From positions 84,038,384 to 84,102,383 of the forward strand of contig CM043944.1 in assembly GCA_014529385.2 (NCBI GenBank): 64,000 nucleotides of DNA. The letters are read 5' to 3'. The stretch comes from Adiantum capillus-veneris (taxonomy: Eukaryota; Streptophyta; Polypodiopsida; Polypodiales; Pteridaceae). Positions 43,619 to 55,156 of this stretch are shown one piece after another; within the stretch, counting starts at the first letter, position 1; each line of letters starts with the position of its first letter. The notes beneath the pieces are model-generated. The model made no database searches. It saw only the letters and a program-made list of their open reading frames with translations, and was not told the origin of the DNA. The position numbers and the translations under genes are program-made.

Positions 43619-46033
43619 TTGACTACAAGTCAATCTAAGGTGAGTACTCTATACAGGGCTTCAGTCTATATGAACCTTAGATCCGGTCGTGTAATAGGAA
43701 ATCAAGGCCTATTTGGAGAAAACCCCAGTAGAGTATCCACTGAAGAAAGCGTAAATCAAGGCAATTCCTTGCACACAATTGCTGAAGAAGTCTCGGACAC
43801 TTTTTCAGATTCAACATCCGAAATGTCTTCTTACTCGACTCACTCGGAAACCGGAATGACAATGCACTACAAGCATATACTCTCTTTTTACAAGACTAAT
43901 TGTCATGGAGCCCAGGTTTACTTGGATCCTAACGAAGAGTATGCTATTCGCATTGATGATCATGGTATTGAGTTCGAAGAAGAAGTTAGGGCCAACAAGC
44001 AAGGAAAAATGTACATGGATCAAAACGGAACTCAATATGTACAGGTTGAAAATCCTGATGTGATAGACAAATGGGGATTAGAAGTAAACACTATAATCCT
44101 GGATATGTCGGCAAAAGAAGGACCACCAACTTTGGAATTTGAGGGATACGATCAAGTAGACTCGAAGCCTTTGAAACGGCTTAGTACGGATAATCCTAGG
44201 ATCGGAGTCTATTGTTGGGAAAATAGAAACATAAAAGATGTTTTGTGGACTTCTCATGCTAGACCAGGACTATTAATGGCCATGAAGATCATCTATATCT
44301 TCAAAATCAAAGATAAGGGATCTGGGGATCTACCAACTTACTTGTTTAGGGATTGTTATAACAACAACTTTTTTATGATGACTCCTGAGGAGGTAGAACA
44401 AACCAAATACTAGGGGTATTCCATACGGGATTGGATATTGGGTCAAGGACCAAAACCCACTCCAAGAGACGAACATCATGAGAGATCATCTGAGAGTAAT
44501 GTGAAGAAACCAGAAACCACCTCATCACGGAGAAAAATGGGTGACACCAAGGCCAGTCCAGGGCTACATGAGTCACTATTTTCGACAAACTGGTTTGAAG
44601 GACTCGGAACAGGACCAACTCCTAGAAGACCTGGAGTTGAACCAAATAGACGTGTCAGACCAGTTGATTTCCAAAAATGGGTCAGAAAATACAGTGGATT
44701 AGGGGATCCATATGACCACTTAGCAAGCTTCAAGAAAGTACTAGGAGCAGAGCGTATATTTGACTTCCATACTCAATTCGAGGGGTTTGGAATGACATTA
44801 GAAGGAAAATATTTGACATGGTTCCAAAACATTCCACCAAGGTCAATCATGGATTTGAATACAATAGCTCAAGGATTTGTAGCTGCTTGTTCTAAAACGA
44901 GGATTAAACATAATACGGTAGCTCAAATCTACAACTTCAAACAGAAACATGGTGAGTCTGTTAGGGATTGTGCAACTCGAATGAAACAATACATTGCCAA
45001 ATGCCCAGAGATGGAGATACCTGCAGAGGAGCGACTTGTTTCATTGTTTCTGGAGGGACTGCTAAACAAAGAACTTCATGCTATACTCTATAGTAAAAAG
45101 CATACAACCCTAGAGGCGTGTGTGTCTGATGCTATCGACCTAGGAGACAATTGTGAGATCTTTAATGAAGAGGATGTCTCTAAGGATAACCAAAGCGATA
45201 AGACTGCATCCACAAAACCAGCACAAGTGGGAACGGCTGTCGCAGCACCACTTGCAGCCATAGAAGATATGATAAAAAGGATGAATGACATGATGAACAA
45301 TATGCAAAAAAACACCTATGAGAGGACCAGGACATGGGATATCCCCACAAGGACAACCAATTCTGCCACAAAAATGGTGTGCAATCGAGGGTAAATGGAC
45401 CAACCACGAGACCCACGAGTGCTACTTCAGACCAAAGTATGATGGGAATGTTCAGTACGTGACCATGAGGCCACAAGGACAACCCATGTACAGATATCAA
45501 CCTAATATGGCTCAAGTTCAAAGACAACCAATGGGTATGGAGAGACCTCAACCTGTGTTGGGACAACAACCTCCTTATTCAGGACATAATGCGGTGCCTG
45601 TAAAGTACATGCACTTAGAAGCAGTCATAGATGAACAAGCATTAGTGCCTGTTACACCCTATGCAGAGCCTAGTCCATCTACAGTAATGTAGAGGGAGAT
45701 TGGTATAGTCCACATCCACCACCAATGGAGGAAACCATGACTTATGCTCCACCAGAGCTCGCACCAATGTATTATGTAGCTAATCAAGGTGTCAGACCCC
45801 CTATGGGAAGACCCATGATGAAGCCCAAAACAGGAAACTATCATAACTATGGTGCTGATGACCATTGGAAGAATGAATGTCCAGAGCTTGACAAAAACCT
45901 CAAACCAATTGAAGCCTATTGCATACAATGTTGCAAAAAAGGAGGACACTTTCCGGAAGATTGTCCTAAGAATCCTTTGAACAAAGGAAAAATTGTAGTC
46001 AACGTAGTCCAAGTGATGCCAAGTAGTTCATGA
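43619..46033 (+). pseudogene. Gag of the giant retrotransposon
   Basis: An N-terminal unrecognised region (to about residue 265) is followed, after one TAG at 44,411, by a retrotransposon gag domain at 44,640-45,150 (VDFQKWVRKYSGLGDPYDHL, FGMTLEGKYLTWFQNI, SVRDCATRMKQYI, FLEGLLNKELHAIL). A Pro/Gln-rich stretch and two zinc-knuckle-like motifs follow. The first is degenerate (ADDHWKNECP); the second is CIQCCKKGGHFPEDC. Frameshifts lie near 45,320-45,390 and 45,690. The frame after the final TGA (46,031) continues into pol, so gag and pol were probably one ORF. Confidence 0.8.
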
Positions 46034-47139
46034 GAGAGCGAACTGATTGTTCCAATCAAGGTAATCACTAGAGCCCAGGCGAAGAAAAAGAAACACAATT
46101 CCTCTGATGATTCGGATAACACAAAAGTTCCTTCTCAAAGAATCAAAAGGAGCAGAAGCAAAAGATATGAGATGAGAAAACAAAAACAACGGGTTGAAAA
46201 CTAAGAGAAAGCAAAAATTCTAGCCCAGGACAAGTTGAAAGAAACTGGCAGTGAATTTAAGGAAGAAACCATGAAATCTGGAGGATCCATTCTGATTGAT
46301 AAATTTTTTGAGCCTATCAATGCTGACTTGGAGGCCTACCAAGCCGGACTAAAAGCAGGCCAAAACATGGAAAACAAATGGAAAAACTATCCATCTCTAG
46401 ACATGGAAGCAGCTAAGCTGGAAGCTTATCAAAATTTGGTAAGAATCATGCAGGAAATGTTGGATAAACAAAAACCCAAGATTGAAAGTGTTGCAAAATC
46501 GGAAGAGCTTGCAATAAAAGAAACAAAAGCAAAATCCGATGTGGTGGAAAAACCCCACCTTGAAACAAATGAACCAGAGCTCATAGTGCCGGACAGTGAG
46601 GATGCCTTAGTTGGAATTCCATTCGTGGAGGAAGACTGGCCAGGATACTTATGGGAAAAGGTAAGGGAGATCAATGATGGGAGCCTAACTTTAAAGTCAG
46701 CTCCTATAGAGGAAGTCTGGTTGGATAACCTACCATCTGATATAAACATGGATATACAATCCTTGTACGGGGATTGCGGGTCAGAGGCTTCAGGAATATC
46801 TAAACCGATGACATTAAAAACATTACCTTCTTACTTGGGAGATAACGAAGATAAAACTATCATTTGCAAAACCACTCAAGTCAAAAGATCCAAACAAACC
46901 CTCGAAGTAGACAACATTCATTCAATCATGTCTACACCTATCCAATGCACTCTTACCTTGGGAGAACTGTTGAAACTCAGACCATACTTATGGAATGATT
47001 TACAAAAAACCCTAGAAAAGGTGGGTATAACGGGGTTATCCTCTAAGAATCTGGGAAACTCGAAAAATGAAACGGTATCCAAAGAGATACGATCAGTTCC
47101 TATGAACAAGGTCGGAGAATATTATGAAGGGGAAGAAGG
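46034..47139 (+). pseudogene. Gag-pol linker region
   Basis: Runs in the gag frame with stops at 46,031 and 46,202. It starts Lys-rich (QAKKKKHN), then carries a helical stretch (ADLEAYQAGLKAGQNMENKW) and an acidic stretch. It ends with a block reading TPIQCTLTLGELLKLRPYLW, typical of the region just before plant gypsy proteases. No catalytic function seen. Confidence 0.6.
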
Positions 47140-47490
47140 AAACACTACCCTCCCAGTGAAATATAATGACATTGAAACCATGGCAATACTAGATAGTGGA
47201 GCTGGCATAGCCATATCTACTAAAGCAGTATGGTAATCCCAGGGATAGCCAGCCATTAGACAAACGCGAATGAAATTGCAGTTGGCTGACGGACACATTG
47301 AAAGACCGCTAGGGCTACTAGAAAAAGTGATAGTCAACTCATGTGGAATTGATATATCGACACACTTTTGCCATAGTAGATTTTGGAAAAAAACTCAACT
47401 ATGAAATCATATTGAGAAGACCTTTCATGCGACAGGTACAACTTATCCAAGATTGGAGAAACGACTATCTGTACTTAAAGCAAGTGGGAT
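47140..47490 (+). pseudogene. Canonical retropepsin PR1 (between Gag and RT)
   Basis: AILDSGAGIAISTKAVW holds the active-site DSG. After two stops the same frame reads LQLADGHIERPLGLLEKVIV. A shift then leads to HTFAIVDFG and YEIILRRPFMRQVQLIQDW, where the usual ILGRPF has Gly replaced by Arg. This is the normal gypsy protease position. It shows that the second retropepsin-like domain downstream of integrase is an addition, not a relocation. Confidence 0.8.
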
Positions 47491-48352
47491 CTATAACAAG
47501 GGTCAATCTAAAGGACCACACCTATACAGATGTCTTGAAAACACCCATCGAGGAGTTTGATTCAGTCTCTTGGGCTAAAACTAAACTTTCATCTTGGCTA
47601 AACAAAGACACTCCTATTTGGATGTGCGGAGCTTCAAAAAATGGAAGCTTGAGACGAGAGGAATGTATCCTAGAAAGGGACTGTACAGACGAATCCTACA
47701 TACCTAAACCCTTTCCAGAGAATTTATTCGAACCCTTTGAGTGGACTCACTGTCTTAGCGACAATGGATATATGTGTAAATACGTCTATGCCTACTCAAT
47801 TTTGCAATGAGGATGGCTACGACATAATTCCCATCCAAATGATGTTAGTCCTTAACATCGAGAAAAACAAGGATGAGGAAACAAAGGACTTGATGAAATC
47901 TCAACAAATCTTTTCTAACCTCTATTACGATGCAACTGATGAGTTAGATGAACACTCAACTACCTTCGAAGATTCGGGATCTGAAAAAGAACATATGAAA
48001 GCTCAACTACTCTTGAAGGGAAGGGAGAAATTTTTTTTTGACTTTCCAAACGAGAAATCAAGAAGACAAAAATGGTATAGAAGAAAGAGGGACACCAAAA
48101 TTGTGAAAGCACGACCTATGCCATCAGTATCCAGTAAACACAATTCCTGATGCAGATAGATGTTAAAGATTGTGTCAATGACAAAATAAATGGCAGTTAT
48201 CCTTCGAACGAAAACTCAAAAATGTCTTAGACATTGAGAAAAACAAGGAAGGGTACTCAAGAAGAAAATCAAAAACCACTCATGACCAGAGTAGAGCGGA
48301 AAAAGAAATATCAAGAGTTGAAAAAGCTCTAAAGAAGATATACACCACCAAA
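47491..48352 (+). pseudogene. Pol linker between PR1 and RT
   Basis: Fragments in two frames (47,343-47,810 and 47,737-48,150) contain WTHCLSDNGYMCKYVY, an acidic stretch, then a Lys/Arg-rich stretch (RRQKWYRRKRDTK). No domain recognised. It probably connects protease and RT in the polyprotein. Confidence 0.5.
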
Positions 48353-49583
48353 ATGGAAACTACGGAAGGGGATGGGAAGGATGTAATGCATGTTCCATCC
48401 CATTACAAAAAATATACTCTCCAAGATCGGAAAATCATGATTGAACAACCTGTTAGGGATCTACGGAAACAAGGCGAGTCTTACAAAGGACCTGAAAACG
48501 CTAAAAGGGTAGACTTGGCTAAACCAGGAGAAGAGCCTAGGCCGGCTTACATTGCAAATGACCTAACAGAAGAAGAAGAAAAGCTTTTGCTAAGCTTGTT
48601 AAAGGAATACCGGGATATCTTTGCTTGGTCTTACAAGGATCTCAAGGGTGTTGATCCATAAATCTGTCAACATACTATACCCATGAGAGATGATGTGAAA
48701 CAAAGTAGACTGATACCATACACTTATAACGAAACATGTGCCAGGAAGATCAAAGAAGAAATTGAAAAACTAAAGGAAGCTGAATTCATTTACGAAATTG
48801 AACACACTGATTGGGTGTCCCCAATTGTGGTAGCACCTAAGAAGAATGGGAAATTACGAGTGTGCGTTAATCTCAAAAAAGTAAATGCAGCTACCATTAG
48901 AGACAACTTTCCTCTTCCGATAACTGAGCATGTTTTAGAACAAGTGGCAGGAAATTAAAGAATCTTACAGCTTTCTAGATGGTTTTTCGGGATACAATCA
49001 ACTTTTGGTTGACCCAAAAAATCAGCATAAAAGTGCTTTTGCAACAGAATGGGGTATATTTGTCTATCGGGTTATGCCGTTTGGGTTAACTAATGCTCCA
49101 GCCACATTTCAAAGATTGATGAGCCATGCTTTCAAAGAGTATCTTCAAAAATTCTTGGAAGTATACATGGATGATTTATGTGTACATTCGTCAATCCAAG
49201 CTGATCATTTTGGACACCTCAAAAAGGTATTCGAGAAATGTAGACTTTATAGGATTTCCTTAAACCCGGAAAAGTGCACATTTATGGGAAGACAAGGGAA
49301 AATCCTTGGACACATAGTGTCTAAAAATGGCATAGCTAGCGATATTGCAAAAATCCATGTCATTGCTAATTTGCCTAGACCAACAACAGTCAAAGGGGTG
49401 CAAGCCTTCATGGGACATTGTGGATATTACCGATGGTTCATCTACATGTATGCTATAATTGCAAAACCCATGTATAGCTTGATTATGCACTTTGAATGGA
49501 CCGAGGCATGTGAAGAATCCTTCATGAAGCTTAAGCAAGTTCTCACCTCAGCTCCAATATTGAAAGCACCCCGATTGAGATAA
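48353..49583 (+). pseudogene. Reverse transcriptase of the giant retrotransposon
   Basis: Blocks appear in order: LLKEYRDIFAWSYKDLKGVDP, FIYEIEHTDWVSPIVVAPKK, LRVCVNLKKVNAATI, FLDGFSGYNQ (first catalytic Asp), YRVMPFGLTNAPATFQRLM, and YMDD (second and third Asp). These are followed by HFGHLKKVF, LNPEKCTF and the connection domain. Frames break at about 48,660 and 48,955. The catalytic residues themselves remain intact, so decay is by truncating changes. Confidence 0.88.
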
Positions 49584-49985
49584 GGTATTCTACGTACACG
49601 TAGATGCTTCAAAATTTGCTATTGGTTGTATACTAGCCCAACAACCAGGAGATGGAAAAATTGACTTTCCTATTTCTTATGCTAGCTGACAATTGAATAT
49701 GGCAGAAAAGAATTACACCACCACTGAAAGAGAAGGACTAGGAATGATCTATGCCGTTAAAAAGTATAGACATTACCTATTGGCCAACAAGTTTGTGTTC
49801 TTTGTGGACCACCAAGCTTTGTTATACTTGGTCAACAAGCCATGCAACACAGGAAGATAGTGAGATGGCTCATCATTCTTCTCGAATTTGATTTCACTAT
49901 GGTTGTTAAAAAAGGCACTACACATCAACGAGCAGATCATTTGTCCAGGATTGTTTTAGGGGAATCACCTAAAGGTGTAGATGAT
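49584..49985 (+). pseudogene. RNase H domain of the giant retrotransposon
   Basis: After a frameshift (RLR then DKVFYVHVDAS), the domain shows the first Asp (HVDASKFAIGCILAQQ), the Glu helix (YTTTEREGLGMIYAVKKYRHYL) and the third Asp (VFFVDHQALLYLV). GTTHQRADHLSR and an Asp-rich linker follow. I see one RNase H only, not the dual arrangement known in some Tat-lineage elements. Confidence 0.8.
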
Positions 49986-50079
49986 GATCTACCAGATGCC
50001 TATTTGTTCTCCGTGGAAATGATACCTAGATGGGCGGAAAAAATTGTGTCATTAATGACAATAGCTCAAGTGGATTCAC

Positions 50080-50530
50080 CATTTCCTATCACAGTTGATT
50101 TAATCGAGCAATCGGCTACGTATCAATTACTAGATGGGAGGCTATATAAAAGAAATCAAGACGGAATACTGCTTTTATGCATTAATCTGGAAGAAAGAGA
50201 TCAATACTTAAGTCAAGCACACGTTACCATAGTAGGACTTCACTTTGCGGAAGACCAAACTATGCAACGAATCTTAAGACTTGGAGTATTTTGGCTGACT
50301 GTGAGGAGAGATGTTTGATCTTTTGTAAGAGATTGCCCTCAATGTCAGAAACAACAACCCATTCCTCATGTAACATTGTTTCAAATTTCACCTGTTCCTA
50401 AGTGGAGTAACTATCTGGTTACTTACTTATCCAGCCGAACATTTCCTGAGGATATGAGTAAACGCCGTCAAAGAGCAATTGAAACGGAAGCAAGAGACTA
50501 TGCTCTTATTGGGAACCAATTGTATTGGAG
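50080..50530 (+). pseudogene. HHCC-like module 1 (extra integrase N-terminal-like domain)
   Basis: The sequence LLDGRLYKRNQDGILLLC, then QAHVTIVGLHFAEDQTMQRI, then GVFWLTVRRDV, a stop at 50,316, and FVRDCPQCQKQQP reproduces the pattern of a gypsy integrase zinc domain (H..H, about 30 residues, C-P-Q-C). The linker KWSNYLVTYLSSRTFPEDMS follows. A complete second module of the same pattern occurs directly after it, so this one is an extra copy. It is in the RNase H frame until about 50,535. Confidence 0.6.
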
Positions 50531-51310
50531 AGGTATCAACATTTGCGTCTTTGTGCAAATGAAAACGAGTATATTCCGATTATAGCACAAGCACATGCTG
50601 GATTAGCTAGAGGTCACTTTTCTAGTGAGACCACCGCAAGAGTAATCTTGATGGCAGGCATATGGTGGCCAACACTTTTTGCAGACGCCAAAGAATATGT
50701 TCGAAGGTGTGATGCTTGTCAACGAGCAAAAATGCCAACACGGGTAGACAGTATGCCCTTAAGACCAATGATGAGGGCTAGAGCCTTTGCAAAATGGGGT
50801 ATAGATTTTGTTGGACTGATACAGCCACCTGCTTATAGAACCCAAGCTAAATATATCATTGTAGCTACGGACTATTTGACCAAATGGGCCAAGGCTAAAG
50901 CGACGCAAAAGAATGATGCCAGAACCACTGTTGCATTCTTATATGAGTATGTATTCGTAAGGTATGGACTGCCAATAGAGATTGTCAGTGATCGGGGAAC
51001 TCATTTCCTCAACGAGGTAATAGAGTATCTGCTAAATGGGTTTATGGTTATCCATAACAAGTCAGCTCCCTATCACCCACAAGCAAACAGACAAGCTGAG
51101 CATACAAATAAAATTCTTAGCTCGGTACTGACCAAAGTGATTAGTTCAGGAAGGAACGACTGGGAAATGAATCTCCATGCAGTTCTATGGGCTTATTGAG
51201 TTTCATTCAAAACGGCTTTAAATGCTACACCCTTTAACCTTGTTTATGGTCTTGATGCCATAGTGCCAATAGAATTTCTATTGCCGACCGGGTAGCACAG
51301 ACTCTTGAGT
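50525..51310 (+). pseudogene. Integrase HHCC module 2 and DDE core
   Basis: The HHCC domain reads AHAGLARGHFSSETTARVI, then GIWWPTLFADAKEYVRRCDACQRAK. The core keeps all three acidic residues: WGIDFVG (Asp), VSDRGTHF (Asp) and ANRQAEHTNK (Glu). The normal NGQ before the Glu is NRQ. A TGA at 51,197 interrupts WAY.VSFKTA. The frame then continues to PFNLVYGLDAIVPIEFLLP, followed by a shift to the C-terminal domain. Confidence 0.85.
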
Positions 51311-51324
51311 GGACTGGACATGAA

Positions 51325-51760
51325 TTGTCAGAGATACTTGAAGATTTAGAAAATCTAGACGAGCAAAGGCTAACTGCTGTAGCTCATATCTATGCACAAA
51401 AGAGGAAGGAAAAAATGTTTTTTGATTCCCACTTAATCACCAAAATTTTCAAGAAAGGGGACTTAGTTCTAGTCTATTCCCTTAAGCAACACATTCCCAA
51501 GTTTAAGAAAAAGGAAAATGGACCATTTATCATTGAAGATGTATCCCCAAGTGGAGCAGTAAAATTGTCAACCATAGATGGTGAACCAATGGCTAATTGG
51601 ATTAGTGGATGTCGTTTAAAGAAATACAATTTGCCACTAACCAATGAATTGCTAGAGAGAATACATGCAGCCAAACAAAGGAAGATGAAGCTACAACAGA
51701 TTATTGATGAAGCCCAAGAGGAAGCTAGACTTCGGGTGCTCAAGCGTAAAGCTGCTCTCA
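51325..51760 (+). pseudogene. Integrase C-terminal domain
   Basis: Contains KKGDLVLVYSLKQHIPKFK and ENGPFIIEDVSPSGAVKL, the SH3-like domain of gypsy integrases, then WISGCRLKKYNLPL. A helical, Lys-rich linker (AKQRKMKLQQIIDEAQEEA) connects it in the same open frame to PR2. There is no chromodomain. Confidence 0.8.
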
Positions 51761-51769
51761 AGAATCAAC

Positions 51770-52305
51770 AGATACCGATTCCCATCAACACTTTGGAACT
51801 AGATGATCGACAATGGGAATTACCTATAGACAATGTTTCAACAGATGACGAATGGTTAGATGGAATGGATCTGCGCATCAAAGTACCACTCAATAATCAT
51901 AGCACCAATGCTTTGGTAGACACAGGAGCTCGAGTGGATGCAATCAATTATTCCACATACAAGAAAGAAACAAGTGAATCATTAACTGTAGGAATAATGA
52001 CAATCAAAGGATGCAACAAGAATCTGACTCCAACATTGGGAGTGGTCAATTTGAACATGGTAGTACATGGATATTCATGTCCACATCAATTTGTATGCTT
52101 GTCCGATGAACACATGAATGAGACTATTATTCTTGGTATTCCTTGGATGCGAACATACAAAGCAGCACCAGATTGGGATACAAATCAACTAAAGCTATCA
52201 CTTAAAGGAGGGCAACTCATTGTTCCCATTGCACCAAGCAAAGAGGAATGGAAAAGATGCAATCAGAGGACCAATCCACGAAGAAAATCTTCTCCATCCC
52301 CTTGA
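51770..52305 (+). pseudogene. Second retropepsin-like domain PR2, C-terminal to integrase
   Basis: In one open frame with the integrase C-terminal domain. WLDGMDLRIKVPLNN leads to NALVDTGARVDAINYSTYKK (active-site Asp-Thr-Gly-Ala), then LGVVNLNMVVHGY and IILGIPWMRTYKA (the hydrophobic-Gly element), and DWDTNQLKLSLKGGQ. These are all the elements of a retropepsin monomer, with none of the expected residues missing. Placing a protease after integrase is atypical for Ty3/gypsy, and PR1 is present at its normal site. The counterpart in copy A (1218-1733) shows family-wide conservation. Confidence 0.8.
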
Positions 52306-52929
52306 CAAACAAGTGATACAAGTAGCATGCAAAAAGTCAGGCAAATCTGGGTACCAAAAGCATAACTTGTGGATAAACCAAATCAGATCTGAGTGCCTAA
52401 AACTTCACCAAAGAAGCAGAAGACGGTTCCAAGGATTCGAGCACAGAATCAAGCATCTATGATCATGGAACCTAACATGAAAAAGGTTTGGAAGAAAAAG
52501 GAGCACTTATTTTCTCCACACAACGTGAAACCAATCAAACAGTGGCGATTTAAGTCTCAACAGACTCTCAAAAACCAGGCACCAAGCAGACCAAGCTACC
52601 AATGGCGAGAGAAAGCTTGACAACCGTCTAAAGTGCTCCCAACAGCTCAAGCAATCAGCGTGCTTAAACACCCTGATGGTACTATCAAACAGAGAGCACA
52701 AAGGCTACAAGATTTTCTCTTTGGAAGACACCAACAGCAAACCTCGACATCGGAAACCCTTGAGTTATTTACTCAAGACCTAACTCTTGCACAGCATATT
52801 GAGTTGAATTGCATTGATCTTCATATCATGGTAGAGCCAATCATGGATATGCATAGACGCAATTGTTCAACCCATGCGCACAGTCGTCCTGGAGACCGCC
52901 ATTTAGGAGGAGTGGAAGGATACTACTAA
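52306..52929 (+). pseudogene. Basic tail following PR2
   Basis: Frames 52,393-52,620 and 52,633-52,929 with a few stops between them. It is Lys/Arg/Gln/Pro-rich with repeated IWVPK-like Trp motifs in the first part. Later blocks KHPDGTIKQRAQ, FGRHQQQTSTSETLEL and CIDLHIMVEPIMDMH match the tail of copy A. No family recognised. Possibly the original C-terminus of Pol. Confidence 0.55.
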
Positions 52930-54100
52930 ATACTAAGTAATTAAGGGCAATGTTTGAAGAGGGAGGAAAAAGTTTCATGTTAACGTGTGATTTTTTTTCT
53001 TTTTTTTCTTGCAAAATTACCTAATAATGCCCTTATAATTCATCAACTATGGAAAATCCACTGATAATATCTTTCCGATGAGTGTAAATAGTGTATATAC
53101 AATCAGAAAATAATAAAAAATAGTCCTTTTTTGGGTATTTTTCATCATTTTTGCTGATAGGAAGGCTTAAAAATGGAGAAATCCAACAAAAGCCAATAAA
53201 GCTGTGTTTTCCAAGGGATTTTCTTAATTATTGGATTTTCACTTTGCTTTCTTTAGAACATTTTTCTATTTTCTTTGATTTTTTTCAATAAAAAGGTCAA
53301 AAATTAATAATAATTAGCAGGAAAGCTCATATGGAAAAACGAAAGACACGATGGTGATCAGAAAGACAAGGCGGATAAACACAAAAATTTTCAACAAAAT
53401 CAGAAGATGGAAGCAGGAAGCCTAAATTAGGCGGCCATGCCTACTTCTGCAAAATTTTTGCAGAATGAGCTATAGGAATCCGATTTGGGAAATTTTTGAG
53501 CCTAACATAGATTTCATGGCCTGATAGGACTAACGGAGGAATCTGGGGAAATTTGGTTCGGGAGTCCGGGTATAGATAGCCAGAGTAGGCTAAAACCACC
53601 TTATTTCCATTTGGAGCTTTGCAGAGAGCATTTCGGCTTCTTTCGCGCGTCATTTCCGGAGCCTACAGTTGACCTTTTTCAGCGTTGTCTCACACGAGAC
53701 ATGAGGGGTAAGTTCCTTACTAATCAAGGATCCATTTTGTACGGCCGGTAGCTAGTCTAAAGCCCTAGAAAAAACCCTAGAAGCCGAGCAGTGCACGAAG
53801 ACCTACGACCTAAAAGTGACCATAGCGCCCTGTCAGCTTGACCAAATCGGATGGGATTTGAACCATAGCATGCCCTAACATGATAGAACCATTTTATACC
53901 ATCAGATGATCATTCGACTGGGGTCAAGGGGGTCCTCAGTAGAGAATTAGGATTTTTGGGAAAGGCCAGAATTCCGACCTGACTCCACAGATATCTTGCT
54001 AATGAGGTTCATATACAATGTATATGATTGGGTTGGAGAAATCCATCAAGTAAAGCCCTCGAAAAGCGAAAAACGGCTAGAAGGTTACAAAGCGTCAAAT
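52930..54100 (+). other. Spacer between pol and ORF3, first part
   Basis: Non-coding. The part to 53,540 has a counterpart in copy A. A segment near 53,560-53,760 (GGTATAGATAGCC, TTTCGGCTTCTTTCGCGCG, then GAAAAAACCCTAGAAGCC) has the look of a promoter and transcript start, like the equivalent part of the LTR. That resemblance is loose. Confidence 0.5.
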
Positions 54101-55140
54101 TCGACATACGAGGCCAAACTGACTCCAAATGAGCCAGAATTGAACATGTAGATTCACGATGATGTTACGGACAAGTTGAAAGCCTCAAAGTTGACAGACC
54201 AACCCATCAAACAGAGTAGTCACAAAAGATGGTGATTTCAGAGTCAACAGAGCACAAAGTGACGCCGGCATGACCAAACTTGACCGAAATTCAATTTAAG
54301 ACTTGTATTAGGTGTATGAAACATGTTTAGGTCAAAATTTATGTGAAATGCAAAGTTTTTGTCACTGTTGTAAATAATTGCGATTATTTATTGTTGCAAC
54401 ATTTTTTCATGGAATTTGTCAATTCATCTCACCTATCATGTGTGCACACGTATTACATGCCAAAAATAAAGTATGAGCTAAAATGACCACCCTTTCCTTG
54501 CAAAATTTCCAAAAAACGCAAAGAAGTCTGTGAAAGCCAAAATTTGGGCTATGATCAACTTTTCTTGATCCAAATCACCTCATAATTCATACCCAAGGTC
54601 TATACCATGCCTAGAACCAGTCTATGCCAAAAAATGTCATTTTGGGAAGAAAAGTTAATAATTGCGATTATTTACTTTTTGGCCAAAATGGGGCAATTTT
54701 GAAACTTTGTCATCATACATCCAAAGTACATGATGTGATAAGCCCACTAGCCAATTTTGAGTCAATTTGGATTTCAAAATCTCAAATTTCCTTTATATCT
54801 ACTGTTTTAGAGACCTAAAGCCAAAATCTGGTACCATTTCCACCCTGTACATCCAAATGAGCCCAAATTTTCCTGAGAGCATGTAATTGGCACATACTTC
54901 AAGCCTATAAAGCCAAAATTGCAAAAAAGCTGAAAATTTTCCCAGCTGTAAATAATCGCGATTATTTACTTTGGTTACAAATTTTTGTTTTGACCATACA
55001 GTTTTGTTCCTTGTATGATTTTATGCATCTTTGCTTGTTCAAAAATTGATTTGAAGCAATTTGGACCAGATTATCAGCATTTCAGTCTAAAAGGACATTA
55101 TGGAGAAAAATTTGACAACTCCGCTAACTTTGCACTCTAT
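54100..55140 (+). repeat. Spacer array: same 286-bp palindromic units as the leader
   Basis: Palindromes lie at 54,370-54,391 and 54,654-54,675 (GCGATTATTTA halves, one mismatch) and 54,948-54,969 (perfect, core TAAATAATCGCGATTATTTA). Spacing is 284 and 294 bp. The units carry the same style of flanking phrases as the leader units (GCAAAAA..., GACCA, AATTTTG.GTCAATTTGGA). The array ends just before the ATG of ORF3, as the leader array ends before gag. Confidence 0.85.
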
Positions 55141-55156
55141 TCACTGAATAGGAGCA

